The notes under the pieces: generated by a model
Database searches by the model: none
Seen by the model: the letters and a program-made list of their open reading frames with translations, nothing else
What the model was told of the DNA's origin: nothing
In this document: piece by piece, positions 17,844 through 26,453 of the stretch
How the letters are laid out: every line of letters begins with the position of its first letter
Numbering within the stretch: position 1 is the first letter of the stretch
Assembly: GCA_963169325.1 (NCBI GenBank)
Contig: CAUJEY010000323.1
Location: 1-42,515 of the forward strand
Direction: 5' to 3'
Length of the DNA: 42,515 nt
DNA from: Bacteroidota bacterium
GTDB taxonomy: Bacteria > Bacteroidota > Bacteroidia > Chitinophagales > Saprospiraceae
Made by a program: the position numbers and the translations under genes

Positions 17844-18065
17844 AACCTTACTGGTGACATGGAAATCAATCTTAAGGTTCCTTTGCATTGCAATGGCCGG
17901 TTAAACATCCAATTGAATCAAATTCAACAAAATTAACCTATGTTTGCCGACTACGTTGTTATTTCAGGGAATACCCCCAATTTTAACAAAATTATCCTCG
18001 CCGGACACCCGAAAGTCTTTTGTTAACGTTTAATCAATTTCCCCTTCGTATTAATCCAACTTTTC

Positions 18066-19061
18066 ATGCAATCAACTGTAGATGTAGAAGCGCTCAACCG
18101 GTATGTACAATCCGAAAGCGCTTTTGTCGAAAAACTAACTTCCGCTACTTCCAAGGTCATTGTTGGTCAGCACAAGATGCTGGAGCGCCTGCTGATCGGC
18201 CTGCTTACCAGGGGGCATATTCTGCTGGAAGGAATGCCCGGACTAGCCAAAACCCTCGCCATCAAAACCCTGGCACAGGCTGTGGACGCCAAATTCAGCC
18301 GGGTACAATTTACGCCGGATCTGTTGCCCGCCGACGTGGTGGGTACCCAGATTTACAACCCGGCGAAAGCAGAATTCACGGTACGCAAAGGGCCTATTTT
18401 CGCCAATTTTGTGCTGGCCGACGAAATCAACCGCGCGCCGGCTAAAGTACAAAGCGCCCTGCTCGAAGCCATGCAGGAGCGCCAGGTCACCATCGGCAAT
18501 GAAACCTTTAAATTAGACGAGCCTTTTCTGGTACTGGCTACCCAAAACCCAATCGAGCAGGAGGGCACTTATCCCCTGCCCGAGGCACAGGTAGACCGTT
18601 TTCTGCTCAAGGTCAAAATCGGCTATCCTACCCAGGACGAAGAGCGCGACATTATTCGCCGCAATCTCAATGCCGGGCCAGAAGGGGTACATAAAGTCAT
18701 CTCTGTAGAAACCCTGCTAAAGGCTCGTGAAGCCATTACCAAGGTGTATATGAGTGAAAAAATAGAAAAATATATCCTCGATATCGTTTTCGCCACCCGG
18801 ACTCCCGATCTCTTTGGATTAAAAAACATGGCTCCGCTGATTACCTACGGCGCTTCGCCCCGGGCCAGCATCGCCCTGGCGCAAGCGTCACGGGCCTTGG
18901 CTTTCCTGAACCGCCGCGGCTATGTCACGCCCGATGATGTGCGGGATATCTGTCCCGATGTTTTGCGGCATCGCATCGGCCTGACCTACGAAGCCGAAGC
19001 GGAAAATATCAGCCAGGAAGACATCATCAAGCAGATTCTGCAAACGATCGTCATTCCTTAA
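18066..19061 (+). CDS. MoxR-family AAA+ ATPase, first gene of Bat operon
   Basis: 331-residue cytoplasmic chaperone-like ATPase. Walker A is GMPGLAKT (residues 56-63), Walker B FVLADEINR (115-123), sensor 1 LATQNPIEQEGTYPLPEAQVDRF, and the C-terminal lid has GASPRASIAL. MoxR proteins are thought to remodel or activate VWA-domain partners. This gene is followed at 9 bases by a DUF58 gene and then by batA, batB and batC, the standard Bacteroidota aerotolerance order. The upstream 273-base gap (17793-18065) is the divergent promoter region shared with the beta-helix gene. Confidence 0.95.
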   Translation: MQSTVDVEALNRYVQSESAFVEKLTSATSKVIVGQHKMLERLLIGLLTRGHILLEGMPGLAKTLAIKTLAQAVDAKFSRVQFTPDLLPADVVGTQIYNPAKAEFTVRKGPIFANFVLADEINRAPAKVQSALLEAMQERQVTIGNETFKLDEPFLVLATQNPIEQEGTYPLPEAQVDRFLLKVKIGYPTQDEERDIIRRNLNAGPEGVHKVISVETLLKAREAITKVYMSEKIEKYILDIVFATRTPDLFGLKNMAPLITYGASPRASIALAQASRALAFLNRRGYVTPDDVRDICPDVLRHRIGLTYEAEAENISQEDIIKQILQTIVIP

Positions 19062-19070
19062 ACCCTTTTC

Positions 19071-19955
19071 ATGGACACCACCGACCTGCTCAAAAAAGTT
19101 CGCAAGATCGAAATCAAGACCCGGGGGCTGAGCAGTCACCTGTTCACCGGTGGCTACCACAGTGCCTTCAAGGGCCGTGGCATGTCGTTCAGCGAGGTTC
19201 GGCTCTATTCCCCGGGCGACGATGTACGGGCAATCGACTGGAACGTGACGGCACGGGCCGGCGAGCCGTTCATTAAGGTTTTTGAAGAAGAGCGGGAAAA
19301 TACGGTCATGCTGCTGGTGGATGTGAGCGGTTCGGCCGTTTTTGGCAGCCATACCCAGTTCAAAGAAGAGTACCTGACCGAACTTTGTGCCGTGCTGGCC
19401 TTTTCGGCCATTGCCAATAATGACAAGGTAGGGGTCATGTTGTTTTCGGACCGGATCGAATTGTTTATTCCGCCTAAAAAAGGCAAACAGCATATTTTAC
19501 GGATTATCCGGGAAATTTTGACCGCCAAACCAAGCGGGCGCGGCACCGACCTGGCAGGCGCCCTGCACTTTATCCAAAATGTATTGAAAAAACGCAGCGT
19601 GTGTTTTTTGCTGTCCGATTTTTTGGCCGAGCAATACGAGGACGTTTTGCGCGTACTCGCCCGCCGGCACGACTGCATCGGCATTCACTGCTGGGATCCG
19701 CTGGAACGCGACTTGCCCGATGTGGGCATCCTCCGCGTAGCCGACGCCGAAACCGGCGAACAAATTTGGGTGGATACCACAAGCACAAACATGCGCCGGA
19801 AGTATCAATACACTTTTGAAAGCCATAAAGCGGCCACTCAAAGTATGTTCCGGCGCGCCGGGGCCGATTTTTTGAGCTTGTGTACCAACCAACCGTACGT
19901 AACGGCCCTGCTGCGCTTTTTTGCCCAACGATCCAAAATTGTGGCGCATGGTTAA
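19071..19955 (+). CDS. DUF58 domain protein of the Bat operon
   Basis: 294 residues, cytoplasmic. It begins with LLKKVRKIEIKTRGLSSHLFTGGYHSAFKGRG and carries the DUF58 core SPGDDVRAIDWNVTARAGEPFIKVFEEEREN. A VWA-like fold follows, with VMLLVDVSGSAVFG (a DxSxS metal-adhesion site) and SGRGTDLAGALHF. DUF58 proteins accompany MoxR ATPases in aerotolerance operons. The gene overlaps the next start by 8 bases (ATGGTTAA), which indicates translational coupling. The biochemical role in the complex is not known in detail. Confidence 0.92.
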   Translation: MDTTDLLKKVRKIEIKTRGLSSHLFTGGYHSAFKGRGMSFSEVRLYSPGDDVRAIDWNVTARAGEPFIKVFEEERENTVMLLVDVSGSAVFGSHTQFKEEYLTELCAVLAFSAIANNDKVGVMLFSDRIELFIPPKKGKQHILRIIREILTAKPSGRGTDLAGALHFIQNVLKKRSVCFLLSDFLAEQYEDVLRVLARRHDCIGIHCWDPLERDLPDVGILRVADAETGEQIWVDTTSTNMRRKYQYTFESHKAATQSMFRRAGADFLSLCTNQPYVTALLRFFAQRSKIVAHG

Positions 19956-20844
19956 CCGACGGATCGCCATTTACCTCCTGTACCTCTCATTTCTTGCGGG
20001 TGCTGTCCGCGTTTCGGCGCAAGTCAAAGCAAGCGCCTCCTTCGATCCCGCACGGGTAGAGGCCGGCGACACGTTTTCACTGCGCGTATTGGTGACCGGC
20101 GTGCGTGTAGCCCCCAAACGTGTCAGTTTTGCCGCCTGGCAAAAACAACTGCCTGCCGAAAATATCTTATCCAAATCTGACTGGACCCGCTCCGGCGCAC
20201 AGTGGGTGCAACGGTTTACCCTGATCGCCTTCGACAGCGCCGTGTGGCAACTAGCCCCCCTTACCGTACAACTCCACCTGGACGATACCGTACAAACCAA
20301 CGCACTGGATTTGACCGTTGTGTCAACCCAAGCCGGCGCCGAATTGAGCGAGATGGACACCATCCGCGACATCCGGCGTGAACCGACCCGTTGGACCGAT
20401 TACTGGCCCTGGGCTGCAGGCGCATTGGTATTACTGCTGCTTTTGTTCCGATTTGCCCGACGCCGGTCAAAACGTTCAAAACCGGTAGCGGTTGTTACAG
20501 CGCCGCCCCCTGTCAAACTTCCGGCACAAGAAATCGCGTTGCAAAAGTTAGCCGAACTCGAACAACACAACCTGTGGCAACAAGGCCAACTCGTCGAATA
20601 CTATGCACAAATAAGTATTATTGTACGCGAATATTTGGAACATCAATACCACATTCTTGCACTCGAATCAACCACCCGCGAAATTGCAAACCTGTTGAAA
20701 GACACCAAATTCCCCGATCACCTTAAGGCAACGCTGGATTATCTGCTACACCAGGCTGATATGGTCAAATACGCCGAAATGCCGCCGCCCCCGCAGTTCC
20801 ACGTGCAAGCGCTGGATAACGCCAGGAAAGTGGTGCGGGAGTAA
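19948..20844 (+). CDS. Membrane protein of the Bat operon (BatD- or DUF4381-like position)
   Basis: 298 residues from the ATG at 19948, which overlaps the DUF58 stop codon; a start 9 codons earlier is possible but less likely. Residues 1-25 are a signal peptide ending in VSAQ. Residues 26-148 form a beta-rich extracytoplasmic domain (ASASFDPARVEAGDTFSL, like a BatD opening). One span lies at about 150-168, followed by an arginine-rich stop-transfer and a helical cytoplasmic tail (EIALQKLAELEQHNLWQQGQ, REYLEHQYHILALESTTREI). This third-gene architecture occurs in Bacteroidota Bat operons between DUF58 and batA. It may sense or scaffold; the function is inferred from the operon only. Confidence 0.7.
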   Translation: MVNRRIAIYLLYLSFLAGAVRVSAQVKASASFDPARVEAGDTFSLRVLVTGVRVAPKRVSFAAWQKQLPAENILSKSDWTRSGAQWVQRFTLIAFDSAVWQLAPLTVQLHLDDTVQTNALDLTVVSTQAGAELSEMDTIRDIRREPTRWTDYWPWAAGALVLLLLLFRFARRRSKRSKPVAVVTAPPPVKLPAQEIALQKLAELEQHNLWQQGQLVEYYAQISIIVREYLEHQYHILALESTTREIANLLKDTKFPDHLKATLDYLLHQADMVKYAEMPPPPQFHVQALDNARKVVRE

Positions 20845-20947
20845 CGTCATTGTTCGTCCTTATTCGTCATTGATCGTCATTGATCGTCATTATTCGTCAT
20901 TGACAAATCGTCATTCGTAAATCGTAAATCATAAATCATAAATCATT
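20845..20947. repeat. CGTCATTGAT and AAATCRT tandem words before batA
   Basis: About six imperfect copies of the 10-bp word CGTCATTGAT (20845-20903) are followed by about five copies of a 7-bp word, AAATCGT or AAATCAT. The array ends against the batA start codon. No inverted partner is seen. Confidence 0.75.
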
Positions 20948-21937
20948 TTGACTTTCGCTGATCCTTACTGGCTTTTACTGTTGTTATTGCTGCCCTGGTT
21001 GATTTACCGGTACCGGAAGGATATCGGTATGCGGCACGTGATGTTGCAGGTATCGCGTCAGGCGGCGATGAAGGGGGTAAAAACCTGGGTGGTGTACGCG
21101 CGCACCTGGTTGCAGGCGGTGCGCTGGGTAGTGTTGGTTTTGTTGATAGTGGCTATGGCGCGTCCGCAATTGGCTTGGTATGAGGATAAGACAGAGGCGG
21201 AAGCCATGGATATATTGCTGGTGATGGATATTTCGCCCAGCATGTTGACGAAGGATTTTGCACCTGACCGCCTCACGGTAGCAAAACAAGTGGCCAAGGA
21301 TTTTATCCTCCGGCGCCCCTTCGATCGCATCGGGCTGGTGGTTTTTTCCGGCGGTGCGTTTACACAATGCCCGCTGACTAACGACAGGCGGCTGTTGCAG
21401 GCGTTTATCAACAACCTTCAGGTGGGCAAACTCAGAGATGGAACGGCTATCGGCATGGGGATTGCTACCGCTGTTCATCACCTCAAAGACAGCCCATCGG
21501 TCAGTAAAATTGCCATTGTACTCACCGACGGAGAGAATAATGCGGGCGAATTCGGGCCCATAAAGGCCGCTGAAATGGCACGCGCGCTCGGGGTTCGGGT
21601 GTACACCGTGGGCATCGGCAAAGAAGGCGTGGTCTTGTCGCCCAGCCGGCAGAACTACGACGGCACCTTTTCTTTCGCCCAACGTATGATGACCTTCGAC
21701 TCTACCTTGCTTTCCGAAGTTGCCCGTTTAACAAACGGCCAGTTTTACCGCGCTTATTCCCCGACGGATTTGCGCGATATCTACACCAAAATCGACCGCC
21801 TGGAAAAATCTAAAATCACCATCGCCAAGGTGCAACGCAATACCGAACTGTTCTTTTGGCTGCTCGATGCCGCTTTCTGCCTGCTCGTGTTGGAATTGTT
21901 CCTGCGTTGGGGGCCTTTGCGGGTTATTACTGTATAA
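20948..21937 (+). CDS. batA: BatA, VWA-domain aerotolerance protein
   Basis: 329-residue inner-membrane protein. It has two N-terminal spans (residues 7-20, and about 50-70), a periplasmic VWA domain with MIDAS motif DISPSM (DxSxS), GRxxLVVFSGGAFTQCPLT-like strand, DGTAIGMGIATAVHHL and VLTDGENN, and a C-terminal span before the end. The start is TTG at 20948: an in-frame TAA at 20939-20941 precedes it, and the next ATG (residue 28) would remove the first span. The stop of the previous gene is 103 bases away and the gap is all short repeats. BatA works with BatB in oxygen or envelope stress tolerance in Bacteroides. Confidence 0.92.
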   Translation: MTFADPYWLLLLLLLPWLIYRYRKDIGMRHVMLQVSRQAAMKGVKTWVVYARTWLQAVRWVVLVLLIVAMARPQLAWYEDKTEAEAMDILLVMDISPSMLTKDFAPDRLTVAKQVAKDFILRRPFDRIGLVVFSGGAFTQCPLTNDRRLLQAFINNLQVGKLRDGTAIGMGIATAVHHLKDSPSVSKIAIVLTDGENNAGEFGPIKAAEMARALGVRVYTVGIGKEGVVLSPSRQNYDGTFSFAQRMMTFDSTLLSEVARLTNGQFYRAYSPTDLRDIYTKIDRLEKSKITIAKVQRNTELFFWLLDAAFCLLVLELFLRWGPLRVITV

Positions 21938-21940
21938 GCT

Positions 21941-22933
21941 ATGTTTAAGTTCGAAAATCCCGACCTCTTATTTTTACTCTGGGTACTGCTCCTCCAGGCA
22001 TTCCTGTTGTGGGTGTACTGGGATTGGCGGCGGCGAACGCTGAAGCGACTGGGTTCTCCGGCCCTGGCGCAGCGTTTGTTGCTGGGTTTTTCGGGTAAGC
22101 GCTTTTGGTTGAAGAACGTATTGTTCGGGTTATCGCTGGGTTTGCTGGTGGTCGCCATTGCCAACCCACGCCGCGCCGTCACTCGGGAACCGAAGGACCA
22201 ACAAGGCGCCGATATTTTGCTGGCGCTGGATATTTCGCAGAGTATGCTGGCCAAAGATGTATCGCCCAGCCGACTGGAACAAGCCAAAACCTTTGCGCAA
22301 AACCTCGTGCAAGCCCTGGAGGGCGAACGTATCGGACTGATTTTTTTTGCTGGCGACGCGTTCCCACAAATGCCACTTTCAACGGATTACGATGCCCTGA
22401 TCATGTTTATAAGGAATGCCGGCCCCGAATTTATCGCCGACCAGGGCACTGCCGCGGTATCAGCTATCGAATTAACAAGCCGGATGTTCGAGTCCAACTC
22501 GCCGGCCGGGCGTGGCCTGGTTATTATCTCCGATGGTGAAAATCACGGGGAGGCTGTTGTGCCGCAGGCCAGAAAGGCCCGATCTGACGGCTTGGTCATC
22601 CATACGGTGAGTGTGGGCGAAACGGCCGGTGCTAATATCCCCCTCAAAACCGGCGGGTACAAAAGAGACGGTATGGGCCAGGTGGTGCGGACAAAAGCGA
22701 ACCCCGCTTTCCTTAGCGAACTCGCCAAAGCCGGTGGCGGCGACGCTTTCGACGCCGGTAAAGGAGCATCCGAGGTAAAGGCGTTGGTAAAAGAGCTCAA
22801 CCGCTTGCAAAAAACATCGGTGGAAGCCAAAGCCTACACCGACTATATCCTCTACTTCCAATGGCTGCTGTTGCCTTGCTTGTTGTTTCTAATGGCGGAA
22901 CAGGTGCTGTGGTGGCGGAAAAAGGGGGCTTAA
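21941..22933 (+). CDS. batB: BatB, VWA-domain aerotolerance protein
   Basis: 330 residues, paralogous to BatA and starting 3 bases after its stop. It opens with MFKFENPDLLFLLWVLLLQAF, has a second span near residues 57-75, a MIDAS motif DISQSM, strand GLIFFAGDAFPQMPLSTDY, DQGTAAVSAIEL and ISDGENHG, and a C-terminal span (LYFQWLLLPCLLFLMAEQVLW). The loop IPLKTGGYKRDGMGQVVRTK is characteristic of BatB. BatA and BatB are thought to form a membrane complex with the other Bat products. Confidence 0.93.
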   Translation: MFKFENPDLLFLLWVLLLQAFLLWVYWDWRRRTLKRLGSPALAQRLLLGFSGKRFWLKNVLFGLSLGLLVVAIANPRRAVTREPKDQQGADILLALDISQSMLAKDVSPSRLEQAKTFAQNLVQALEGERIGLIFFAGDAFPQMPLSTDYDALIMFIRNAGPEFIADQGTAAVSAIELTSRMFESNSPAGRGLVIISDGENHGEAVVPQARKARSDGLVIHTVSVGETAGANIPLKTGGYKRDGMGQVVRTKANPAFLSELAKAGGGDAFDAGKGASEVKALVKELNRLQKTSVEAKAYTDYILYFQWLLLPCLLFLMAEQVLWWRKKGA

Positions 22934-22962
22934 GTCAAAATGTAAAATGTAAAATGTAAAAG
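22934..22962. repeat. AAAATGT tandem repeat after batB
   Basis: Three perfect copies of AAAATGT preceded by GTC and followed by AAAAG, directly after the batB stop. The same words occur at 3619-3654 near rnhB. It lies in the 84-base gap before batC. Confidence 0.75.
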
Positions 22963-23017
22963 GGATAAAGGGGAGCCGGCCCTCCAACGGGAATCATGCT
23001 AACCGAACCATAATATC

Positions 23018-23680
23018 ATGCGAATCATAATAAGCCTGACCACGTTATTGCTCCTGTGCAGCGCAACAGTTTGCGCCCAATCGGCCCACAACCAATTGCG
23101 CAAAGGCGACCGTTTGTACGATAAAAAAGACTACCAACAGGCTGAAAATGCCTATCTCCGGGCCGAAACAGACCCAGCGGCGCCGTACAATGCCGGAAAT
23201 GCCGCTTACCAGCAGGGCAAATACGAAGCCGCCGCCGAACTGTTTAAAAAGGCCGCAGCTATTGCAACGGATGCGACCGCTAAAGCAGCGGCTTTGTATA
23301 ATTTAGGAAATGCGTTGTTGCAGCAAAACAAATTTGAGGACGCTATAACGGCCTACGAAAAAAGCCTTCGGACCCAATCCAACCAGCAGGATACAAAAAA
23401 GAACCTGCAAATAGCCAAAAACCAGCTCCGCGAACAACAGGAACCACCACCGCCGCCGCCTAAAAAACAACCGCCGCCACCGCCACCGCCGCCGCGGAAT
23501 AACTATGTGGACCGTGCCCAACAAACACCCCGGAAGGAACTGCCCTCTGGCAACATGACGGCTGAAGCCGCCCGTCAGATGCTGGATGCCACCATCGTAC
23601 AGGAGGAGCAAAAAAATGCCCGGCAGTACCGGGCTTTGCCGCCGGAGGCCCGGCCGGCCCGGACGAAGAAAGACTGGTAG
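23018..23680 (+). CDS. batC: BatC, TPR-repeat aerotolerance protein
   Basis: 220 residues with a signal peptide (MRIIISLTTLLLLCSATVCAQ), so periplasmic. TPR motifs run from about residue 24 to 125: LRKGDRLYDKKDYQQAENAYLRA, YNAGNAAYQQGKYEAAAELFKKA, ALYNLGNALLQQNKFEDAITAYEKSL. A proline-rich stretch (six then eight prolines) and a charged C-terminal region follow. This is the usual BatC layout. The next gene is on the opposite strand 20 bases away, so batD and batE, normally next, are absent here. Confidence 0.9.
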   Translation: MRIIISLTTLLLLCSATVCAQSAHNQLRKGDRLYDKKDYQQAENAYLRAETDPAAPYNAGNAAYQQGKYEAAAELFKKAAAIATDATAKAAALYNLGNALLQQNKFEDAITAYEKSLRTQSNQQDTKKNLQIAKNQLREQQEPPPPPPKKQPPPPPPPPRNNYVDRAQQTPRKELPSGNMTAEAARQMLDATIVQEEQKNARQYRALPPEARPARTKKDW

Positions 23681-23700
23681 TTAGTGGACTGGACGGCCCA

Positions 23701-24318
23701 CTACCGTCTTAGCACCTTAAACGCGATTCCCCGACCCTGCTTTTGCATGATGGCCAGGTTGATCCAGCTCAGGGCAAATTGCTCCAGCAAACTCACTTTG
23801 TCCAAACCACCGAAATCCCATACTTCGCCGAAGCCGAGATCTCGGGCCAGCCCGGAGGCGAGGGTTTTGCCGCGGACACTATCGCCCGCCACGAACATGT
23901 CGGCAGCCAGATCGCCGTATTGGGGGTCGAGCATATTTTCAAAACCGGTTGAATTAAAACATTTTACGACGTCAACGGTGTTGCAACTGGCCAAAATAGC
24001 GTCGGTCGTGTTGGCAAAACCCTCCGGGCGCATAAACACCCCGTTCATGGTATCGATGATGATTTTGCCGGCCACGTCGCCCAGCCCGCGCGCTACCTGA
24101 TCGGCTGCCTGTGCCGGTGCTGCCAGGATGATCACTTCGGAGGCTTCGACGGCCTCCCGCACCGGATGCACGGTAATGTCCGGAGAAGCGTCAAGCAGGT
24201 TTTTACCTTTAAAATGTTCGAGGTCGCGTACGCCGAGGCGAATACGGTGACCCGCTTTGGACAGCCCCTGCGCTAAAGCGCCGCCGACGTTTCCGGTTCC
24301 GATAATTGCTATGTACAT
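23701..24318 (-). CDS. NADPH-dependent F420/NADP reductase-like oxidoreductase
   Basis: 205-residue Rossmann-fold protein. The dinucleotide loop IGTGNVGGALAQGL starts at residue 6, followed by RLGVRDL and VIILAAPAQAADQV as in the F420-dependent NADP oxidoreductase / 6-phosphogluconate-dehydrogenase-like superfamily. In bacteria without F420 these proteins are probably NADP-dependent reductases of unknown substrate. The C-terminal half has VVKCFNSTGFENMLDP, FVAGDSVRGKTLASGLARDLGF and WINLAIMQ, typical of the group. No operon partner: batC converges from the left and the DUF481 gene ends 58 bases upstream. Confidence 0.82.
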   Translation of the reverse strand: MYIAIIGTGNVGGALAQGLSKAGHRIRLGVRDLEHFKGKNLLDASPDITVHPVREAVEASEVIILAAPAQAADQVARGLGDVAGKIIIDTMNGVFMRPEGFANTTDAILASCNTVDVVKCFNSTGFENMLDPQYGDLAADMFVAGDSVRGKTLASGLARDLGFGEVWDFGGLDKVSLLEQFALSWINLAIMQKQGRGIAFKVLRR

Positions 24319-24375
24319 ATTGTCAATTGTAATTGTGGAACAAATTTAATTTTTATAAATCTATCATGACTGGCG

Positions 24376-25146
24376 CTATCTATGGTTTCGGACGGCAATG
24401 CCGAAGGTGAAAATCAGGTCGTTCTGTGTTACCGATTCAATCACTATATTTTCATGGGTGTACAATATATGCGCATTAAAACTCAGCCCCTTCCACACCG
24501 GCAATTCCAAAACCAAGTCGGCCAGCCAGCGAAAATTGTCGGACTGCTCCACTGAAGGTTGAAGGTAGACTTCATAATACAGGCGAAGGCCTTGCTGCAA
24601 CAACCGATGCTGACCGGATATCCGGGTGGTCGCCCGCCACGTACTGATCCGGTCGGTGCCGTTGTATTCCGGGCGGTTGTAGGCCTGGCCGGCAAAAAAG
24701 GTAGATTCGTACACCCCGGACAGCGATATTTTAATCAACTGCCCCGGCCGGCGCAGGGCCTGCCAGGTGACGCCCGGGCCGGCAAACCATCGGAAGTCGA
24801 TCTTGCGCCGGAAATTTCCCGACAGGAAAGCCATGGCAAAAGGATACACCGCCCGTTGCTGGCAGACGTAAACAAAATTCTGACTCAAAAAATCGTTGTC
24901 TGCCTTCCGGTCGTAAAACGCCTGATACCGCGAGGCATTCTGGGTTTTAAACGCCCATCGGCCCGAAGGCGCCACGCTGAGATCGAGCCGGCCGATCAGC
25001 GTCAGCGCCTTCAGGTTGCCGGATTGTACGTTGCCGGTGAGGGCCGCGCGATATTGCAGGAGCAAGGTGTCACTCTCATTGAGTTGCGCAAAGACGGGGC
25101 CGTGGCACCACCACACACAAGTAATCAGAATAATTACTCTTCCCAT
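24376..25146 (-). CDS. DUF481-type outer-membrane beta-barrel protein
   Basis: 256 residues with a signal peptide ending near residue 20 (VFAQ). The body reads as barrel strands: ALTGNVQSGNLKALTLIGRLDLSV, WAFKTQNASRYQAF, ISLSGVYESTFF, TTRISGQHRLLQQGLRLYYEVYLQPSVEQ and LIFTFGIAVRNHR. The N-terminal GNVQSGN pattern resembles DUF481 (salt-induced outer-membrane protein YdiY-like). No ligand is known. It is on the same strand as the DJ-1-like gene, separated from it by a 16-17-bp repeat array. Confidence 0.68.
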   Translation of the reverse strand: MGRVIILITCVWWCHGPVFAQLNESDTLLLQYRAALTGNVQSGNLKALTLIGRLDLSVAPSGRWAFKTQNASRYQAFYDRKADNDFLSQNFVYVCQQRAVYPFAMAFLSGNFRRKIDFRWFAGPGVTWQALRRPGQLIKISLSGVYESTFFAGQAYNRPEYNGTDRISTWRATTRISGQHRLLQQGLRLYYEVYLQPSVEQSDNFRWLADLVLELPVWKGLSFNAHILYTHENIVIESVTQNDLIFTFGIAVRNHR

Positions 25147-25156
25147 AGTTCAACCG

Positions 25157-25213
25157 AATGACGGAAATGATCCAATGACGAAATGACCCAATGACGAAAT
25201 CACCTAATGACGA
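25157..25213. repeat. AATGACGAAATGACCC tandem repeat, about 3.5 copies
   Basis: Units AATGACGGAAATGATCC (25157), AATGACGAAATGACCC (25174), AATGACGAAATCACCT (25190) and a partial copy at 25206, period 16-17 bp. They fill the gap between two minus-strand genes. No complementary arm was seen. Confidence 0.75.
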
Positions 25214-25216
25214 ACA

Positions 25217-25954
25217 TCACACCCCCAGCGCCTCCACCACCATCCGTGCTGTCGCGGCGCCGCTGAACTGCTGCTGCCCGGTAATTAGCCGGCCGTCGCG
25301 CACGGCAAACGCTTTGAACAAGCCGCCGGTGATGAAATTGGTGTTTGACAGTTTTTTAGCTTCTTCTTCTATCCGGAACGGCTGAATGCGCTGCCCTACG
25401 AAGCTGTCGGCAAAATCCTCCTCGCTGTCGGCAAAACCCGTCCAGGTTTTCCCGTCCACCAGCAGTTTGCCAACGGCAGTTTTAGTGTTGAGCAGGATGC
25501 AGGTGGCGTGGCAAACAATACCCACTACTTTTTCTTTTTCGTAAAATTCCACGACCAAACGGTGCAACGGCTCATTGTCGATAAACGTGTACATCGGCGA
25601 TTGGCCGCCGGTGAGGAAAACGGCATCGTAGTCGGCCACGTTAATCGCCGAGATCGGGCGGGTGTTTCCCAACAAAGCGGCGTGCTGAGGTGATTTTTTG
25701 AAACCCAATGAAATCAGGTCGTGGGCTGAATAGCCGCTGGCGTCTTCGGGGTCGCTGAAACTATCGGCTTGCAGGGCCCCGCCGTCGGGCGAATAAATAT
25801 CCACCTCGTAGCCACGTTCAGTAAATTCCCAGTACGGGTGGGTGAGCTCGGCCCACCAGAAACCAATCGGCCAACCGGTTTTTGTACTGACCGATGCATT
25901 GGCCGCGATCAGCGCTACTTTTTTAACCCGGTTAATATTCAGACTTGCGCTCAT
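25217..25954 (-). CDS. DJ-1/PfpI family class I glutamine amidotransferase-like protein (Hsp31 type)
   Basis: 245 residues, cytoplasmic. The nucleophile is in GIVCHATC (C148, next to H149), after the strand YDAVFLTGGQ, and the acidic partner is in GFWWAELTHP (E36). The additional segments WEFTERGYEVDIYSPDGG and NTNFITGGLFKAFAVRDGRLITGQQQFSG are those of the Hsp31 or glyoxalase III-like branch, which acts on methylglyoxal or as a protein-repair chaperone in relatives. Its divergent neighbour is an HxlR regulator, a class that often answers electrophile or disulfide stress. That fits a detoxification role, but the activity is inferred. Confidence 0.88.
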   Translation of the reverse strand: MSASLNINRVKKVALIAANASVSTKTGWPIGFWWAELTHPYWEFTERGYEVDIYSPDGGALQADSFSDPEDASGYSAHDLISLGFKKSPQHAALLGNTRPISAINVADYDAVFLTGGQSPMYTFIDNEPLHRLVVEFYEKEKVVGIVCHATCILLNTKTAVGKLLVDGKTWTGFADSEEDFADSFVGQRIQPFRIEEEAKKLSNTNFITGGLFKAFAVRDGRLITGQQQFSGAATARMVVEALGV

Positions 25955-26037
25955 GACAGTAACTTTTTTTTGTTTAAAAGATGCGGCAAAATTGGCAGCC
26001 TTGTACCATCTTTGGCAATATAGTTACCTTAAAGTGC

Positions 26038-26061
26038 TATACTAACTTTTTAGAAAGTATA
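26038..26061. promoter_or_regulatory. Candidate HxlR operator
   Basis: TATACT (26038-26043) and AGTATA (26056-26061) form a 6-bp dyad around 12 bases, in the divergent gap between the DJ-1-like gene and the HxlR gene, 23 bases before the latter. HxlR/YodB-type regulators bind TA-rich dyads near their own start. Position and symmetry are seen; binding is inferred. Confidence 0.45.
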
Positions 26062-26083
26062 CTGAAAGTCAATATTTTAAATC

Positions 26084-26434
26084 ATGCCAGAATTTCTGCA
26101 TCGCAGCAAACTGTACTACAACCCCGTCGAATTCGCGCTGGACCGCATCGGCGGCGCCTGGAAAATGCCCATCCTCTGGCGATTAAACGGCCGGATCATG
26201 CGCTACGGCGAATTGAAAAAAGACATCCCCCGAGTGACACATAAGATGCTGACCGCTCAGCTGCGGGAACTGGAGGCGGATGGATTCGTCACCCGGACGG
26301 TGTATCCGGTAGTGCCGCCCAAAGTAGAATATGCCCTCACCGAACGCGGGCAACGGGCGATACCGGTCATCGAAACGATCCGGGCATATGGGCTCGGGTT
26401 GATGGCAGAAATGGGGGTGGAGCACGAAAAATAA
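26084..26434 (+). CDS. HxlR-family winged-helix transcriptional regulator
   Basis: 116 residues spanning the whole HxlR domain: NPVEFALDRIGGAWKMPILWRLN, MRYGELKKDIPRVTHKMLTAQLREL, then EADGFVTRTVYPVVPPKVEYALTERGQRAIPVI. These proteins bind DNA as dimers and often respond to aldehydes, quinones or disulfide stress. The usual redox cysteine near the N-terminus (as in YodB) is absent here; no Cys is present in the protein at all, so a thiol switch is excluded. It is divergent from the DJ-1-like gene with a candidate operator between them, and probably regulates both. Confidence 0.9.
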   Translation: MPEFLHRSKLYYNPVEFALDRIGGAWKMPILWRLNGRIMRYGELKKDIPRVTHKMLTAQLRELEADGFVTRTVYPVVPPKVEYALTERGQRAIPVIETIRAYGLGLMAEMGVEHEK

Positions 26435-26453
26435 TTGATCTTATTTATTTGAT

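Noticed and set aside
23446-23495. CCGCCG-rich run in batC as another intergenic-type array
   Set aside because: It encodes the proline stretches usual for BatC linkers and is explained by coding function.
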